Source: Candidatus Cloacimonadota bacterium
GTDB taxonomy: Bacteria > Cloacimonadota > Cloacimonadia > Cloacimonadales > TCS61
Length of the DNA stretch: 16,531 nucleotides
Direction: 5' to 3'
Assembly: GCA_011372345.1 (NCBI GenBank)
Contig: DRTC01000059.1
Location: 1 to 16,531, forward strand
Notes under the pieces: generated by a model
Databases searched by the model: none
Told to the model about the DNA's origin: nothing
The model's input: only the letters and a program-made list of their open reading frames with translations
Made by a program: the position numbers and the translations under genes
Shown: positions 5,391 through 13,255 of the stretch, piece after piece
Layout: every line of letters starts with the position of its first letter
Numbering within the stretch: the first letter of the stretch is position 1

Positions 5391-8084
5391 ATGAAAAGAA
5401 CAATTTTATTAGTACTTTTAGCGATGATGTTAACGCTTCTTGCGGGAGAATTTCAGAACTTAAATACAGCAAGACAGGTTATGGAAAATTTTATCAATTA
5501 TTCGGCAAAAGAATATGCTTCCTTAAACTCATATCCAATTTCCGATGAAAGAGGAACAGTCGCTTATATTTTTAATCTTAAACCTGACGGATTCGTTGCT
5601 GTCAGTGCTGATAACGATTTTTATCCGGTGATCGCATATTCTTTTAAAAATCAACTTTTTGAAAAGGATAAAGATGAAAATATTCTCTATCAAATGATCA
5701 AAGATGATCTTAATTTGAGAATGGAATATTATCAGATCGATAATCGGGAAGTTCAGGAAAATCATCAAATCTGGAATGAATTTCTAAACGGAAAAAGAAG
5801 AGACCGAGATTTTCAGCAATGGCCTCCGGAAGGAACAACTCAAACTGACGGCTGGATCGAAAAAAGATGGAATCAAAGCGGAGTTTACAAGGCTTTTTGT
5901 CCGCTTGATAATAACAATCACCGATCAGTTGTCGGTTGTGTGGCAACTGCGATGTCAATGATCCTGGATTATCATGAATATATCGGTGATGTCTCGTTTA
6001 ACAATAACGATGACTATTATTCCGGTTATGAATGGCCCTATATTTATATTGATAATGATCACGATGATAGAGATTTTCCTTCCTTTCCCGAACTAAATAA
6101 TTATCTCGATGATCTGAAAATTCACTATCAAAACGGTTCTGTTCTAACTGATAATGATAAAGCTGCGATCTGTTTTGCAGCGGGTGTATCGACTCACATG
6201 AATTATGACTCCAATGGTTCCGGAACTCAAGTAAGTTATGTCGATAATGCTCTTATCAATAAGTTCGGATATGATGATGCTGATTGCGTTGAATGGGGAT
6301 CTTACAATTATATCGAGAGATTACAGGATAATATGACTCATGGAAGACCTGTAGAATTTGCTATTTTTACTTCCGGATTTAATAACGGACATGCAATTAA
6401 TGGTGATGGTTACAACACTGATAATTTTTATCACCTTAATTTTGGTTGGGGTTCTTCAAATAGTTCTTGTTGGTACTTATTACCAACCGGAATGCCGAAC
6501 AGTTATTCCATAATTACGGATACAATTCTGGATATTGAAGGTGGTGATGCTCCCATCGAAGAAGTTTATGGTTATGTAAATATGAATGGAGCATCTCCTG
6601 TGGGAACATATATTACCCTGGAAGGTGAGAATTTCCATGAATGTTATGTCAATGATGTGAACGGAACATTCCAGATCCCGGCTGTTTGGGAAGGAACTTA
6701 CCAGGCAACTGCAGTCTTGGAAGAAGATAGATTCTATTATGCTCAAACCGAAGTTTATTTGAGCGAGGGAACTAATTTCATCCAGTTTGATATGGGCAAT
6801 TTTGAATCTTTAGCAGGAACTGTTACTGCTCCGATAAGTCCGGAAAATTGCCAGATCCGAGTATATCAGGATGGAGAATTGATGAGTTCCGGAGCAGCAG
6901 ATGCTGATGGTAATTTCTCGATTCCTAGTGTTCTTCCCGGTGAATATTTTGCCACCGCTAGTTTAGCGGGAAATTATTTTGATTCCCAAAATGTCACGAT
7001 CACGGTTGATAATCAAATTATCGATTTTGTTTTGGAAGAATATTCCGGAGATGTTGCTTATACATATTCCGGGTATCCCGCAGGAATCTGGAACTTAGTT
7101 CCCAATTATACAATGAGTTGTGCTATTCTTTTAACAGAAGAGGAACTTTCCGGATTGGAGGGAGATGTCTTCTCCAAAGTCAGGTTCAAAGCTCCGATCA
7201 ATCCTGCAGATGGTGAACTTTACGGTCAGATCTGGAAAGGAAATGATCTTGTTTCTGAAATTGAGGTTGAAGATTTTACTGCCGGAGAATGGGTAGAAGT
7301 TATCCTGGAAACCTTTGCTGCAGTAGATATTACCGAGCAGTATTATGTGGGCTACAAAATTCATACCTTAACCGGAGATCTTGCTTATCATGATGCCGGA
7401 CCAAGAGTTGCAGGAAAAGGTGCGTTTATGAGAACCGGCGGTTGGACTGAACTGGCAGCAAGCCTAGATTATAATTTCTGCATCGAAGCTGTGATTATTT
7501 CGCAAAACTTCGGCACGATCAGCGGTTCTGTTGATCTGAATGAAGGAAACGGAAATATTATTGATGTTGCCGTCAAAGCTGATAATTATATGTCTCATCC
7601 TGATGCTGATGGAAATTATGTCCTTTATGCAAAATCAGGAACTTATGACCTATATGCTTCCTTGCTGAATTACGATCCTGATCAGATTAACGGGATTTCA
7701 TTAAGCAATGGTGACACACTTGAAAACCAGGATTTTACTTTAAATTATAATGTTTCAGCAGATGATGAATTCACCGAAACATCTTTAACGAGATTAATCG
7801 GAAATTACCCGAATCCTTTTAGCTCTCAAACTACAATTTCTTTTAATCTTACCCCAGAGAGCGGAGAGAACGCAGAGATAGAAATTTACAACATTAAAGG
7901 TGAGAAAGTAAGAGTTTTGGAGTGTTTCAATTCTGTTGAAACAAAAGCGACGGAGTCGCTTTACTCCATATCCTGGGATGGAAAAGATAAGGAAGGACGA
8001 GATGTTTCTGCCGGAGTTTATCTCTATAAATTGAAACATGGCAGTAGATATTCTTCTACTAAAAAAATGATCCTGATGAAGTAA
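5391..8084 (+). CDS. Second secreted C10 family cysteine protease, paralogue of the upstream gene
   Basis: The protein has 897 residues from ATG 5391. That start is preferred over an upstream in-frame GTG at 5370 because AAGGTGG sits four bases before the ATG and a signal peptide (MKRTILLVLLAMMLTLLAG) begins there. The domain order copies the first protease: Spi_N-like prodomain (about 27-125), C10 domain (about 150-385) with C183 in VVGCVATAM, H334 in NNGHAINGDG and W353 in FGWG, two regulatory-like beta domains (about 390-550), a jelly-roll-like region (about 552-705), one more beta domain, and a FlgD-like tail (about 803-897; GNYPNPF, EIEIYNIKGEKV, AGVYLYKL, KKMILMK). The tail has a longer loop (about 845-860) coded by two hairpin palindromes. 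The proximal stop codon lies inside the first unit of a 34-bp tandem repeat. It is probably a secreted or surface protease like its neighbour. Duplication followed by divergence is the simplest origin. Confidence 0.93.
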   Translation: MKRTILLVLLAMMLTLLAGEFQNLNTARQVMENFINYSAKEYASLNSYPISDERGTVAYIFNLKPDGFVAVSADNDFYPVIAYSFKNQLFEKDKDENILYQMIKDDLNLRMEYYQIDNREVQENHQIWNEFLNGKRRDRDFQQWPPEGTTQTDGWIEKRWNQSGVYKAFCPLDNNNHRSVVGCVATAMSMILDYHEYIGDVSFNNNDDYYSGYEWPYIYIDNDHDDRDFPSFPELNNYLDDLKIHYQNGSVLTDNDKAAICFAAGVSTHMNYDSNGSGTQVSYVDNALINKFGYDDADCVEWGSYNYIERLQDNMTHGRPVEFAIFTSGFNNGHAINGDGYNTDNFYHLNFGWGSSNSSCWYLLPTGMPNSYSIITDTILDIEGGDAPIEEVYGYVNMNGASPVGTYITLEGENFHECYVNDVNGTFQIPAVWEGTYQATAVLEEDRFYYAQTEVYLSEGTNFIQFDMGNFESLAGTVTAPISPENCQIRVYQDGELMSSGAADADGNFSIPSVLPGEYFATASLAGNYFDSQNVTITVDNQIIDFVLEEYSGDVAYTYSGYPAGIWNLVPNYTMSCAILLTEEELSGLEGDVFSKVRFKAPINPADGELYGQIWKGNDLVSEIEVEDFTAGEWVEVILETFAAVDITEQYYVGYKIHTLTGDLAYHDAGPRVAGKGAFMRTGGWTELAASLDYNFCIEAVIISQNFGTISGSVDLNEGNGNIIDVAVKADNYMSHPDADGNYVLYAKSGTYDLYASLLNYDPDQINGISLSNGDTLENQDFTLNYNVSADDEFTETSLTRLIGNYPNPFSSQTTISFNLTPESGENAEIEIYNIKGEKVRVLECFNSVETKATESLYSISWDGKDKEGRDVSAGVYLYKLKHGSRYSSTKKMILMK
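7924..7962 (+). repeat. Two adjacent perfect hairpins inside the protease coding sequence
   Basis: GTTTCAA-TTCTG-TTGAAAC (7924-7942) is followed by AAAGCGAC-GGA-GTCGCTTT (7944-7962). They encode a loop of the FlgD-like domain that is longer than in the upstream paralogue, which suggests an in-frame palindrome insertion. A related GCGAC-TGT-GTCGC hairpin occurs in the spacer at 11033-11045. Confidence 0.6.
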
Positions 8085-8220
8085 GAGAAGCATGAAGAGT
8101 TTCTTCATTTAGAAGTAAGAGAAGCATGAAGAGTTTCTTCATTTAGAAGTAAGAGAAGCATGAGGAGTTTCTTCATTTAGAAGTAAGAGAAGCAAGGAGA
8201 ATTTCTTCATTTAGAAGTAT
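8078..8220 (+). repeat. 34-bp tandem repeat, four units plus a partial fifth
   Basis: Units start at 8078, 8112, 8146 and 8180, with a partial unit at 8214. The first two units are identical, the third has one change and the fourth is more diverged. The first three units contain ATGAAG or ATGAGG, then AGTTT, then CTTCAT, so the transcript can form a row of small hairpins. The first unit starts inside the protease end and includes its TAA stop. There are no spacers, so it is not a CRISPR array. Confidence 0.9.
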
Positions 8221-8264
8221 TGAGAGGGTTCGATGCAAGAATTCCACAATACTTCATGATGAAG
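8214..8264 (+). repeat. Inverted repeats following the tandem array
   Basis: GAAGTATTG (8214-8222) pairs with CAATACTTC (8247-8255). This overlaps a 13-base palindrome CTTCAT-G-ATGAAG (8252-8264). Both arms reuse the GAAGTA and CTTCAT words of the 34-bp unit, so this may be a decayed flank of the array. Confidence 0.6.
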
Positions 8265-8321
8265 TAATCTTATGACACCTTGCGAATGGTTGTGATACTT
8301 CTTGCTTTTCTCGACCTTCGC

Positions 8322-8349
8322 AATGGTTTTTGATAAATGGTTTTTGATA
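8322..8349 (+). repeat. 14-bp direct repeat AATGGTTTTTGATA x2
   Basis: Two perfect copies lie head to tail (8322-8335, 8336-8349). The core TTTTTGAT-AAATGG-TTTTTGAT (8327-8348) recurs at 14707-14728 with 20 of 22 bases identical, immediately before the first pilin promoter. Confidence 0.75.
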
Positions 8350-8363
8350 GTTATATTTAAAAT

Positions 8364-8400
8364 AAACCTTCGATCTGAAATATCAGATTGAAGGTTTTTT
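8364..8400 (+). terminator. Strong intrinsic terminator downstream of the protease pair
   Basis: AAACCTTCGATCTGA (8364-8378) pairs with TCAGATTGAAGGTTT (8383-8397) through 15 pairs with one G-T, around an AATA loop, and the T-run reaches 8400. Read on the minus strand, the same stem is followed by TTTATTTT, so it could work in both directions. Confidence 0.8.
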
Positions 8401-8544
8401 AAGAAAAATATTAATTCTATTCTTTCCGATACTCCCTTGCCTTAAGTATATTTTCAGCACTTCCATTTCAGAAAGGTTAGTGTCAGTCGAAATAATCGCT
8501 TTGCAGCTTTTACATTCGGATACTTGAAGAAGCATAATTTCCAT
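8383..8544 (-). CDS. Possible small protein of 53 residues, unproven
   Basis: The minus strand reads ATG at 8544 to TGA at 8383, giving MEIMLLQVSECKSCKAIIST... with a CxxC pair (C11, C14). The stop lies in the stem of the bidirectional terminator, which would be a sensible gene end. Against it, there is no Shine-Dalgarno sequence before the ATG, no recognisable family, and the frame is open some 16 codons further upstream without a start codon. It could be a decayed gene remnant or chance. Confidence 0.22.
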   Translation of the reverse strand: MEIMLLQVSECKSCKAIISTDTNLSEMEVLKIYLRQGSIGKNRINIFLKKPSI

Positions 8545-8638
8545 AATCTGAAAAGAAAAATTAAAAAGTTTGATATCAAGTTTCTTTAAAAACTATTTGA
8601 CTCCCAAAGGCATTTTTTAATATTCATTTTTTGATTTT
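8401..8638. other. Spacer before the hybrid kinase
   Basis: Apart from the possible minus-strand small ORF, the only signal is a candidate sigma-70-like promoter, TTGACT (8597-8602) with TAATAT (8618-8623). Its 15-base spacer is shorter than usual. No sigma-54 element was found here. Confidence 0.4.
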
Positions 8639-10963
8639 GTGAAAGGAATTTTAAAAGAAGTGAGAGAGGAGATCGTGGATTCGGAAAAGAAGAAAATATT
8701 GATCGTTGAAGATGAAAAAATCATAGCCCGTCACATTCACAGAACTTTGGTTGGTTTGGGATATGAAGTTTCCGATATTGTCTCCAGCGGTGAGGAGGCT
8801 GTGGAAAAAGCCGGAAGTAATCCTCCGGATCTGATCCTTACCGATATTATGCTGGAAGGTCAAATGAGCGGGATCGAAGCAGCAGATATTATCAGGACTA
8901 ATTTGAGAATTCCGGTTATTTATCTAACTGCTTATACAGACGAGAAAATTATTCAAGAAGCAAAAATTGCCGAGCCTTTTGGATATATTCTTAAACCCTT
9001 TGAAGAAAGAGAACTTCATGCGACTATTGAAATGGCATTTTATCGGAAAAAAGTTGAAAGAGAACTTCGGGAAAGTGAAAGGAAATATCGAACTCTTGTA
9101 GAAAAGATTGAAGAGGGAATCTGCGTTGTTGATGAAAAGGAAAATCTTACTTTTGTGAATCCTGCTACTGCTGAAATATTCGGTTGTGAGGTTAAAGAAC
9201 TGATTGGAAGAAATTTACAGGACTTTACAACTCCTGACGAATTCAAGAACATTTTGGATCAGACTAAAATTAGAAGAAGAGGTGAAACAAGTAAATATGA
9301 AATGAAGATCATCCGGAAAGATGGTCAAGAGCGGATAATTGAAGTTACAGCAAGTCCGATGTTCGAGAAAGAACTTTTTTTTGGATCTTTTGGAATTTTG
9401 GTCGATGTCACCGATACGATCCAAACAAAGAAAACTTTACAGGAACTGAAAAAAGCTGTTGAAACTATGCATCTCGGTGTAACGATAACCGATATGGATA
9501 GAAAAATAATTTATTCCAATCCTGCTGACGCAAAAATGCATGGCTATGAAGTTAAAGATTTGATCGGGAAAGATGTTAAGATGTTTGCTCCTCCCAATCT
9601 GAGAAAAAGTATGTCTCTTGAGCATGTAAAGAAATGGAAGGGTTTGATCAGAGAAAGCGTAAATATCCGTCAGGATGGATCAACTTTCCCGGTAAGGTTG
9701 ATAACCGATATTGTTAAAGTAGGAGATGAACCGATAGCAATGGTTACGACTTGTGAAGACATCACAGAACAGAAAGAAGCAGAAAATGAAAAAGGCAGAA
9801 TTCAAGCGCAGCTGTTGCAGGCTCAAAAGATGGAAATTGTAGGACAACTTGCTGGAGGGATTGCTCACGATTTTAATAATCTTTTGACTGTTATCAATGG
9901 TTATTCGGGTACGATATTATCTAAAATATCAAAGACAGATCAATTTTATGATAGTATCTTGAACATTAATAAATGCGGGATAAAAGCAGCAAACTTAACA
10001 AAACAACTCCTTGCTTTTTCAAGGAAGGAGATAATAAAACCGAGATCACTAAACCTCAATAAAATTATACTCGATGTTGAAAATATGATCAGAGGTCTGA
10101 TCGGTGAGAATGTTAATCTTATAAGTTATCTTGAAGTGAATATTAAAGATATTAAAGCAGATCCGGGTCAGATTGAACAAATTTTATCAAACCTGGTTTT
10201 AAATGCCCGGGATGCAATCTCAGAAAATGGAAATATAGAAATACATACTGATTTATTGAACCTTAATGAACCTTTTTCTACAACTTTTGGAACAATTCCA
10301 CCCGGAGAATATGTGGTTTTATCTGTAAAAGATAATGGCTGTGGAATGAACGAAGAAATTTTGCATCATCTTTTTGAGCCTTTTTATACTACTAAAGAAC
10401 CCGGTAAAGGAACAGGTTTGGGTTTATCAACTGTATTTGGGATCGTTAAGCAAAATAATGGTTATATATTTGTCGAAAGTGAACCAGGTAAAGGATCGAA
10501 CTTTAAAATATATTTCCCCGGTTTGAAAAAAGAAGAGAAATTCGAGGAAGAAATCGGTGATGAAAGCAAACTCCCCAAAGGAGATGAGACCATTCTGCTG
10601 GTGGAAGATCAACCCAATGTGCGGGAGTTTATATGTTCAATTTTAGAAGAATTCGGATATAATGTTTTAGAAGCTGCTGATGGTTTGGAAGCATTGGAAT
10701 ATGCAAAAAAATATGCTAATCCTGTTCAACTTTTGATAACCGATGTTCGAATGCCCAAAATGAATGGCTTCAAGCTTGCTGAAAATATTATCAAGATATA
10801 TCCGAAAATCAGAATCCTATATGTTTCCGGATACACTGAAGATAAAGAGATCAAAAAGGGAATGGAAGGATTTTTCGCAGGATTTCTAAAAAAACCTTTT
10901 TCCTTTTCCGAACTGGTTACTAAAGTTAGAGAAATTTTAGATCAAAAGAGTTCTGCTTATTAG
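8639..10963 (+). CDS. Soluble hybrid histidine kinase (REC-PAS-PAS-HisKA-HATPase-REC)
   Basis: This 774-residue product is measured from GTG 8639. In-frame GTGs at 8660 and 8675 are alternatives, and only the last follows a strong GAGAGGAG (at a tight 3-base spacing), so the start is uncertain within 12 codons. The domains are receiver 1 (about 18-130; E24/D25 acidic pair, phosphoacceptor D69, K119), PAS 1 (about 146-262), PAS 2 (about 268-378), HisKA with H410 in GGIAHDFNNLL, the ATPase domain (N-box N518/N522, DNGCGM at 565-570, GKGTGLGLS at 589-597), and receiver 2 (about 650-768; D657, D702 in TDVRMP, K752). There is no membrane segment, so it acts in the cytoplasm and senses a soluble or redox signal or a partner protein. 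With a receiver at each end it can both take and pass phosphate. It lies 125 bp before the membrane kinase. Its link to the sigma-54 regulator is inferred from position. Confidence 0.92.
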   Translation: MKGILKEVREEIVDSEKKKILIVEDEKIIARHIHRTLVGLGYEVSDIVSSGEEAVEKAGSNPPDLILTDIMLEGQMSGIEAADIIRTNLRIPVIYLTAYTDEKIIQEAKIAEPFGYILKPFEERELHATIEMAFYRKKVERELRESERKYRTLVEKIEEGICVVDEKENLTFVNPATAEIFGCEVKELIGRNLQDFTTPDEFKNILDQTKIRRRGETSKYEMKIIRKDGQERIIEVTASPMFEKELFFGSFGILVDVTDTIQTKKTLQELKKAVETMHLGVTITDMDRKIIYSNPADAKMHGYEVKDLIGKDVKMFAPPNLRKSMSLEHVKKWKGLIRESVNIRQDGSTFPVRLITDIVKVGDEPIAMVTTCEDITEQKEAENEKGRIQAQLLQAQKMEIVGQLAGGIAHDFNNLLTVINGYSGTILSKISKTDQFYDSILNINKCGIKAANLTKQLLAFSRKEIIKPRSLNLNKIILDVENMIRGLIGENVNLISYLEVNIKDIKADPGQIEQILSNLVLNARDAISENGNIEIHTDLLNLNEPFSTTFGTIPPGEYVVLSVKDNGCGMNEEILHHLFEPFYTTKEPGKGTGLGLSTVFGIVKQNNGYIFVESEPGKGSNFKIYFPGLKKEEKFEEEIGDESKLPKGDETILLVEDQPNVREFICSILEEFGYNVLEAADGLEALEYAKKYANPVQLLITDVRMPKMNGFKLAENIIKIYPKIRILYVSGYTEDKEIKKGMEGFFAGFLKKPFSFSELVTKVREILDQKSSAY

Positions 10964-11088
10964 GATTTCAATACTCGGAGTAAAGTAATCGTGTTATATT
11001 TTGAATCGTCGGCTATTCATCATTTCCAGAAAGCGACTGTGTCGCATAACATTTACACGGTTAATGTACTCCAAAATTAGGAGAATAA
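10964..11088. promoter_or_regulatory. Spacer between the two kinases with a short GCGAC hairpin
   Basis: GCGAC-TGT-GTCGC (11033-11045) forms a 5-bp hairpin without a T-run. The sequence GTGTCGCATA (11039-11048) recurs at 15953-15962 in the leader of the second pilin. AGGAG (11079-11083) sits five bases before ATG 11089. I see no clear promoter. Confidence 0.4.
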
Positions 11089-13233
11089 ATGAAAAGAAAG
11101 AAAGCTGGTCTTGAAAAAAGGATCTTTATTTCATTTTTCGTTATTTCACTTTTACTTGTGCTTTTCTTAACAATCCTGCAATGGATAATTGCCAAAAATA
11201 TCATCAAGCAATATGAAAATGAAAAGATATTAAAACCACTGTCATTTATTAAATTAGCACAAACTGAATTTAAAGAAGGTAGCCTTGATCTTCTCAACTC
11301 GATTACAGATGATAAAGAAATTGTTAATAGTATCCTTGATCTTGATTCCTTGAAAATATCTAAAAGAATAACTCCTTATTTATCTAATCCTAAAGCAGGT
11401 CATATTGTTATTTATAATCACGAGAATGATCTGATCTATGGAACAGAATGGGATTTGATTGAAAAATATGTTAATAAAATGTTCCAGCTTTTATATGTTA
11501 ATGATTTCGGTTCTTTTATCGCTAATTTCGGTAATAAACTCTATCAAATATCTTATTTCTCTTTTTATGAGGATGATGAGAAAGAAAAATTTATCGGTAT
11601 CGTAGTAAATGTTGAATCCATCAACAGGCAGTCTTTTCATTTGGAGCAATATAATGAGGTAGTCTTGATTCCCAATTCCGAAGAACTCCGGAAAGACCTG
11701 TTTCCTGACAATTTTTCTAATTTGGTCGATAATATTTCAAACAAAATAGGTAAAATGATCGATGAGGATAAAGAAGAATCGATTTTTCGTTTGAATACGG
11801 AAATTGCTTCCGGAATATATATCAATTATGATCTAAATGGAGAACCTTCTGCTTTTTTCATAATTCCTTTTAACAGGAATTTCAACCAGTTCGTACAGCA
11901 AAGCATTTTGTTTTTCTTAATAATTATTTTGGGAATTACTCTGATCGCAATCGTTTTGATCGGCACCTGGTTCAAGCAGACAATACTGCATCCAATAAAA
12001 GAAATTCGTGACAGAATGCAGGATGTTGCCAAAAATCCTTCTATTATCGAGCCGATAGAGATCAGGTATTATGGTAAAATCGGAGATATTGTAGAGAAGT
12101 TGGAAAACAAGTATTCAGGTGTTCTCGGTGATATGATCGAGACTTTCAATATGATGAATAAAGCTTTAGCAGAATATAGCAGTTCTCATAAAGGATACAA
12201 ATTTTTAGTTGAACATCTGAATTCCGGGATTTTCTGGTTGGATTCGGAATACAAGATCATTTTATGCAATCCCAGTTTCAGAGAATTATTGGAAATATCA
12301 GAAACAGATAAAGTTCTCGGAGTCAGCTTGATTGAATTTCTGCATTTCAGTCCCCGTATTTTAGAAAAGGCAAAGACTGAAGCGATTACGATTTCCAGTG
12401 TAAGAGTTAAGATCAAAGATAAAGTGAAATACTTGATATTCAATGTCAGACCTGTTGAAGATAAATCCGGAACCAGGCTGGTGGGAAGTATCGCAGATAT
12501 TACAAAAGAGGTTACTGAAAGAAAGGCTCGTGAAGCTCTGGAACTGGAATTGATAAAAAGCAATAAATTAGCTGAAATCGGGAGAAGAGTAGAAGGGATC
12601 ATTCATAATTTGAATTCACCTCTAAATTCGATCCTCGGTTATGCTCAGTTGTTGAAAAAGGAATTTTCCAGACATAAAGATCTGGAAAAAATACTGGAAG
12701 CCGGAAAGGTCATTTCTCATTATGTAAAAGTGTTACAAACAAAGATCAGGAAAGATGATGTTTATATGACTCACCCTATCAACATCAATGAATTGATTGA
12801 GCAGGAATTGGAACTTTGCACTCACAATCTTTTTTTCAAGCATTATGTCATTCTCGAGAAGAATCTTGATCCTGAACTTCCTGAAATATTAGCAGTTTTT
12901 GGTGATATCAGTTTATGTGTGGCAAATTTATTAAACAACGCTATAGAATCTTTAAAAGACAGTCCTGAAAAATATATCCGAGTGAGAACATATCAGACAA
13001 GTGAGTTGGTCGCCATAGAAATAGAGGATACCGGTTCCGGTATTGAAGAAAAGAATTTGGATAAGATATTCGAACCATATTTTACGACTAAAAAACATAA
13101 AGATGCAATTGGATTTGGTTTAGGATTAGCAATTGGTAAAAATATCACTGAAAAATATAATGGTAGGATAGAAGTTAAATCTATTATTGGACATGGAAGC
13201 ACATTTACAATATTTCTACCATTCGGAAAATAA
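11089..13233 (+). CDS. Membrane-bound sensor histidine kinase
   Basis: The protein has 714 residues. Two membrane segments (about 12-35 and 273-296) flank an extracytoplasmic sensor region of about 235 residues that I do not recognise. A HAMP-like linker (about 297-365) and a PAS domain (about 369-472) follow. The dimerisation segment has H506 in an unusual H-box, IIHNLNSPLNSILGY, rather than HELRTPL. The ATPase domain shows the N-box NLLNNAIES (613-621), the G1 box with D647 (EDTGSG), an F-box FEPYFTTK (661-668) and the G2-like GFGLGLAIG (675-683). It should sense an outside or membrane signal and phosphorylate the regulator encoded 22 bases downstream. The short gap and matching gene type make it the cognate kinase of the NtrC-like protein. 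AGGAG five bases before the ATG supports the start. Confidence 0.93.
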   Translation: MKRKKAGLEKRIFISFFVISLLLVLFLTILQWIIAKNIIKQYENEKILKPLSFIKLAQTEFKEGSLDLLNSITDDKEIVNSILDLDSLKISKRITPYLSNPKAGHIVIYNHENDLIYGTEWDLIEKYVNKMFQLLYVNDFGSFIANFGNKLYQISYFSFYEDDEKEKFIGIVVNVESINRQSFHLEQYNEVVLIPNSEELRKDLFPDNFSNLVDNISNKIGKMIDEDKEESIFRLNTEIASGIYINYDLNGEPSAFFIIPFNRNFNQFVQQSILFFLIIILGITLIAIVLIGTWFKQTILHPIKEIRDRMQDVAKNPSIIEPIEIRYYGKIGDIVEKLENKYSGVLGDMIETFNMMNKALAEYSSSHKGYKFLVEHLNSGIFWLDSEYKIILCNPSFRELLEISETDKVLGVSLIEFLHFSPRILEKAKTEAITISSVRVKIKDKVKYLIFNVRPVEDKSGTRLVGSIADITKEVTERKAREALELELIKSNKLAEIGRRVEGIIHNLNSPLNSILGYAQLLKKEFSRHKDLEKILEAGKVISHYVKVLQTKIRKDDVYMTHPININELIEQELELCTHNLFFKHYVILEKNLDPELPEILAVFGDISLCVANLLNNAIESLKDSPEKYIRVRTYQTSELVAIEIEDTGSGIEEKNLDKIFEPYFTTKKHKDAIGFGLGLAIGKNITEKYNGRIEVKSIIGHGSTFTIFLPFGK

Positions 13234-13246
13234 TTTTTTATAGTTT

Positions 13247-13252
13247 GAGGAG
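13247..13252 (+). promoter_or_regulatory. Ribosome binding site of the sigma-54 regulator
   Basis: GAGGAG lies three bases before ATG 13256. It sits in the 22-base gap after the kinase stop, consistent with one transcript. Confidence 0.6.
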
Positions 13253-13255
13253 AAA

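Noticed and set aside
8078..8220. CRISPR array
   Set aside because: The 34-bp units are directly abutting with no unique spacers, and no cas gene is present.
12186..12602. Long minus-strand ORF (138 codons) inside the membrane kinase
   Set aside because: It is antisense to the conserved PAS and H-box region, which explains its length; no family features.
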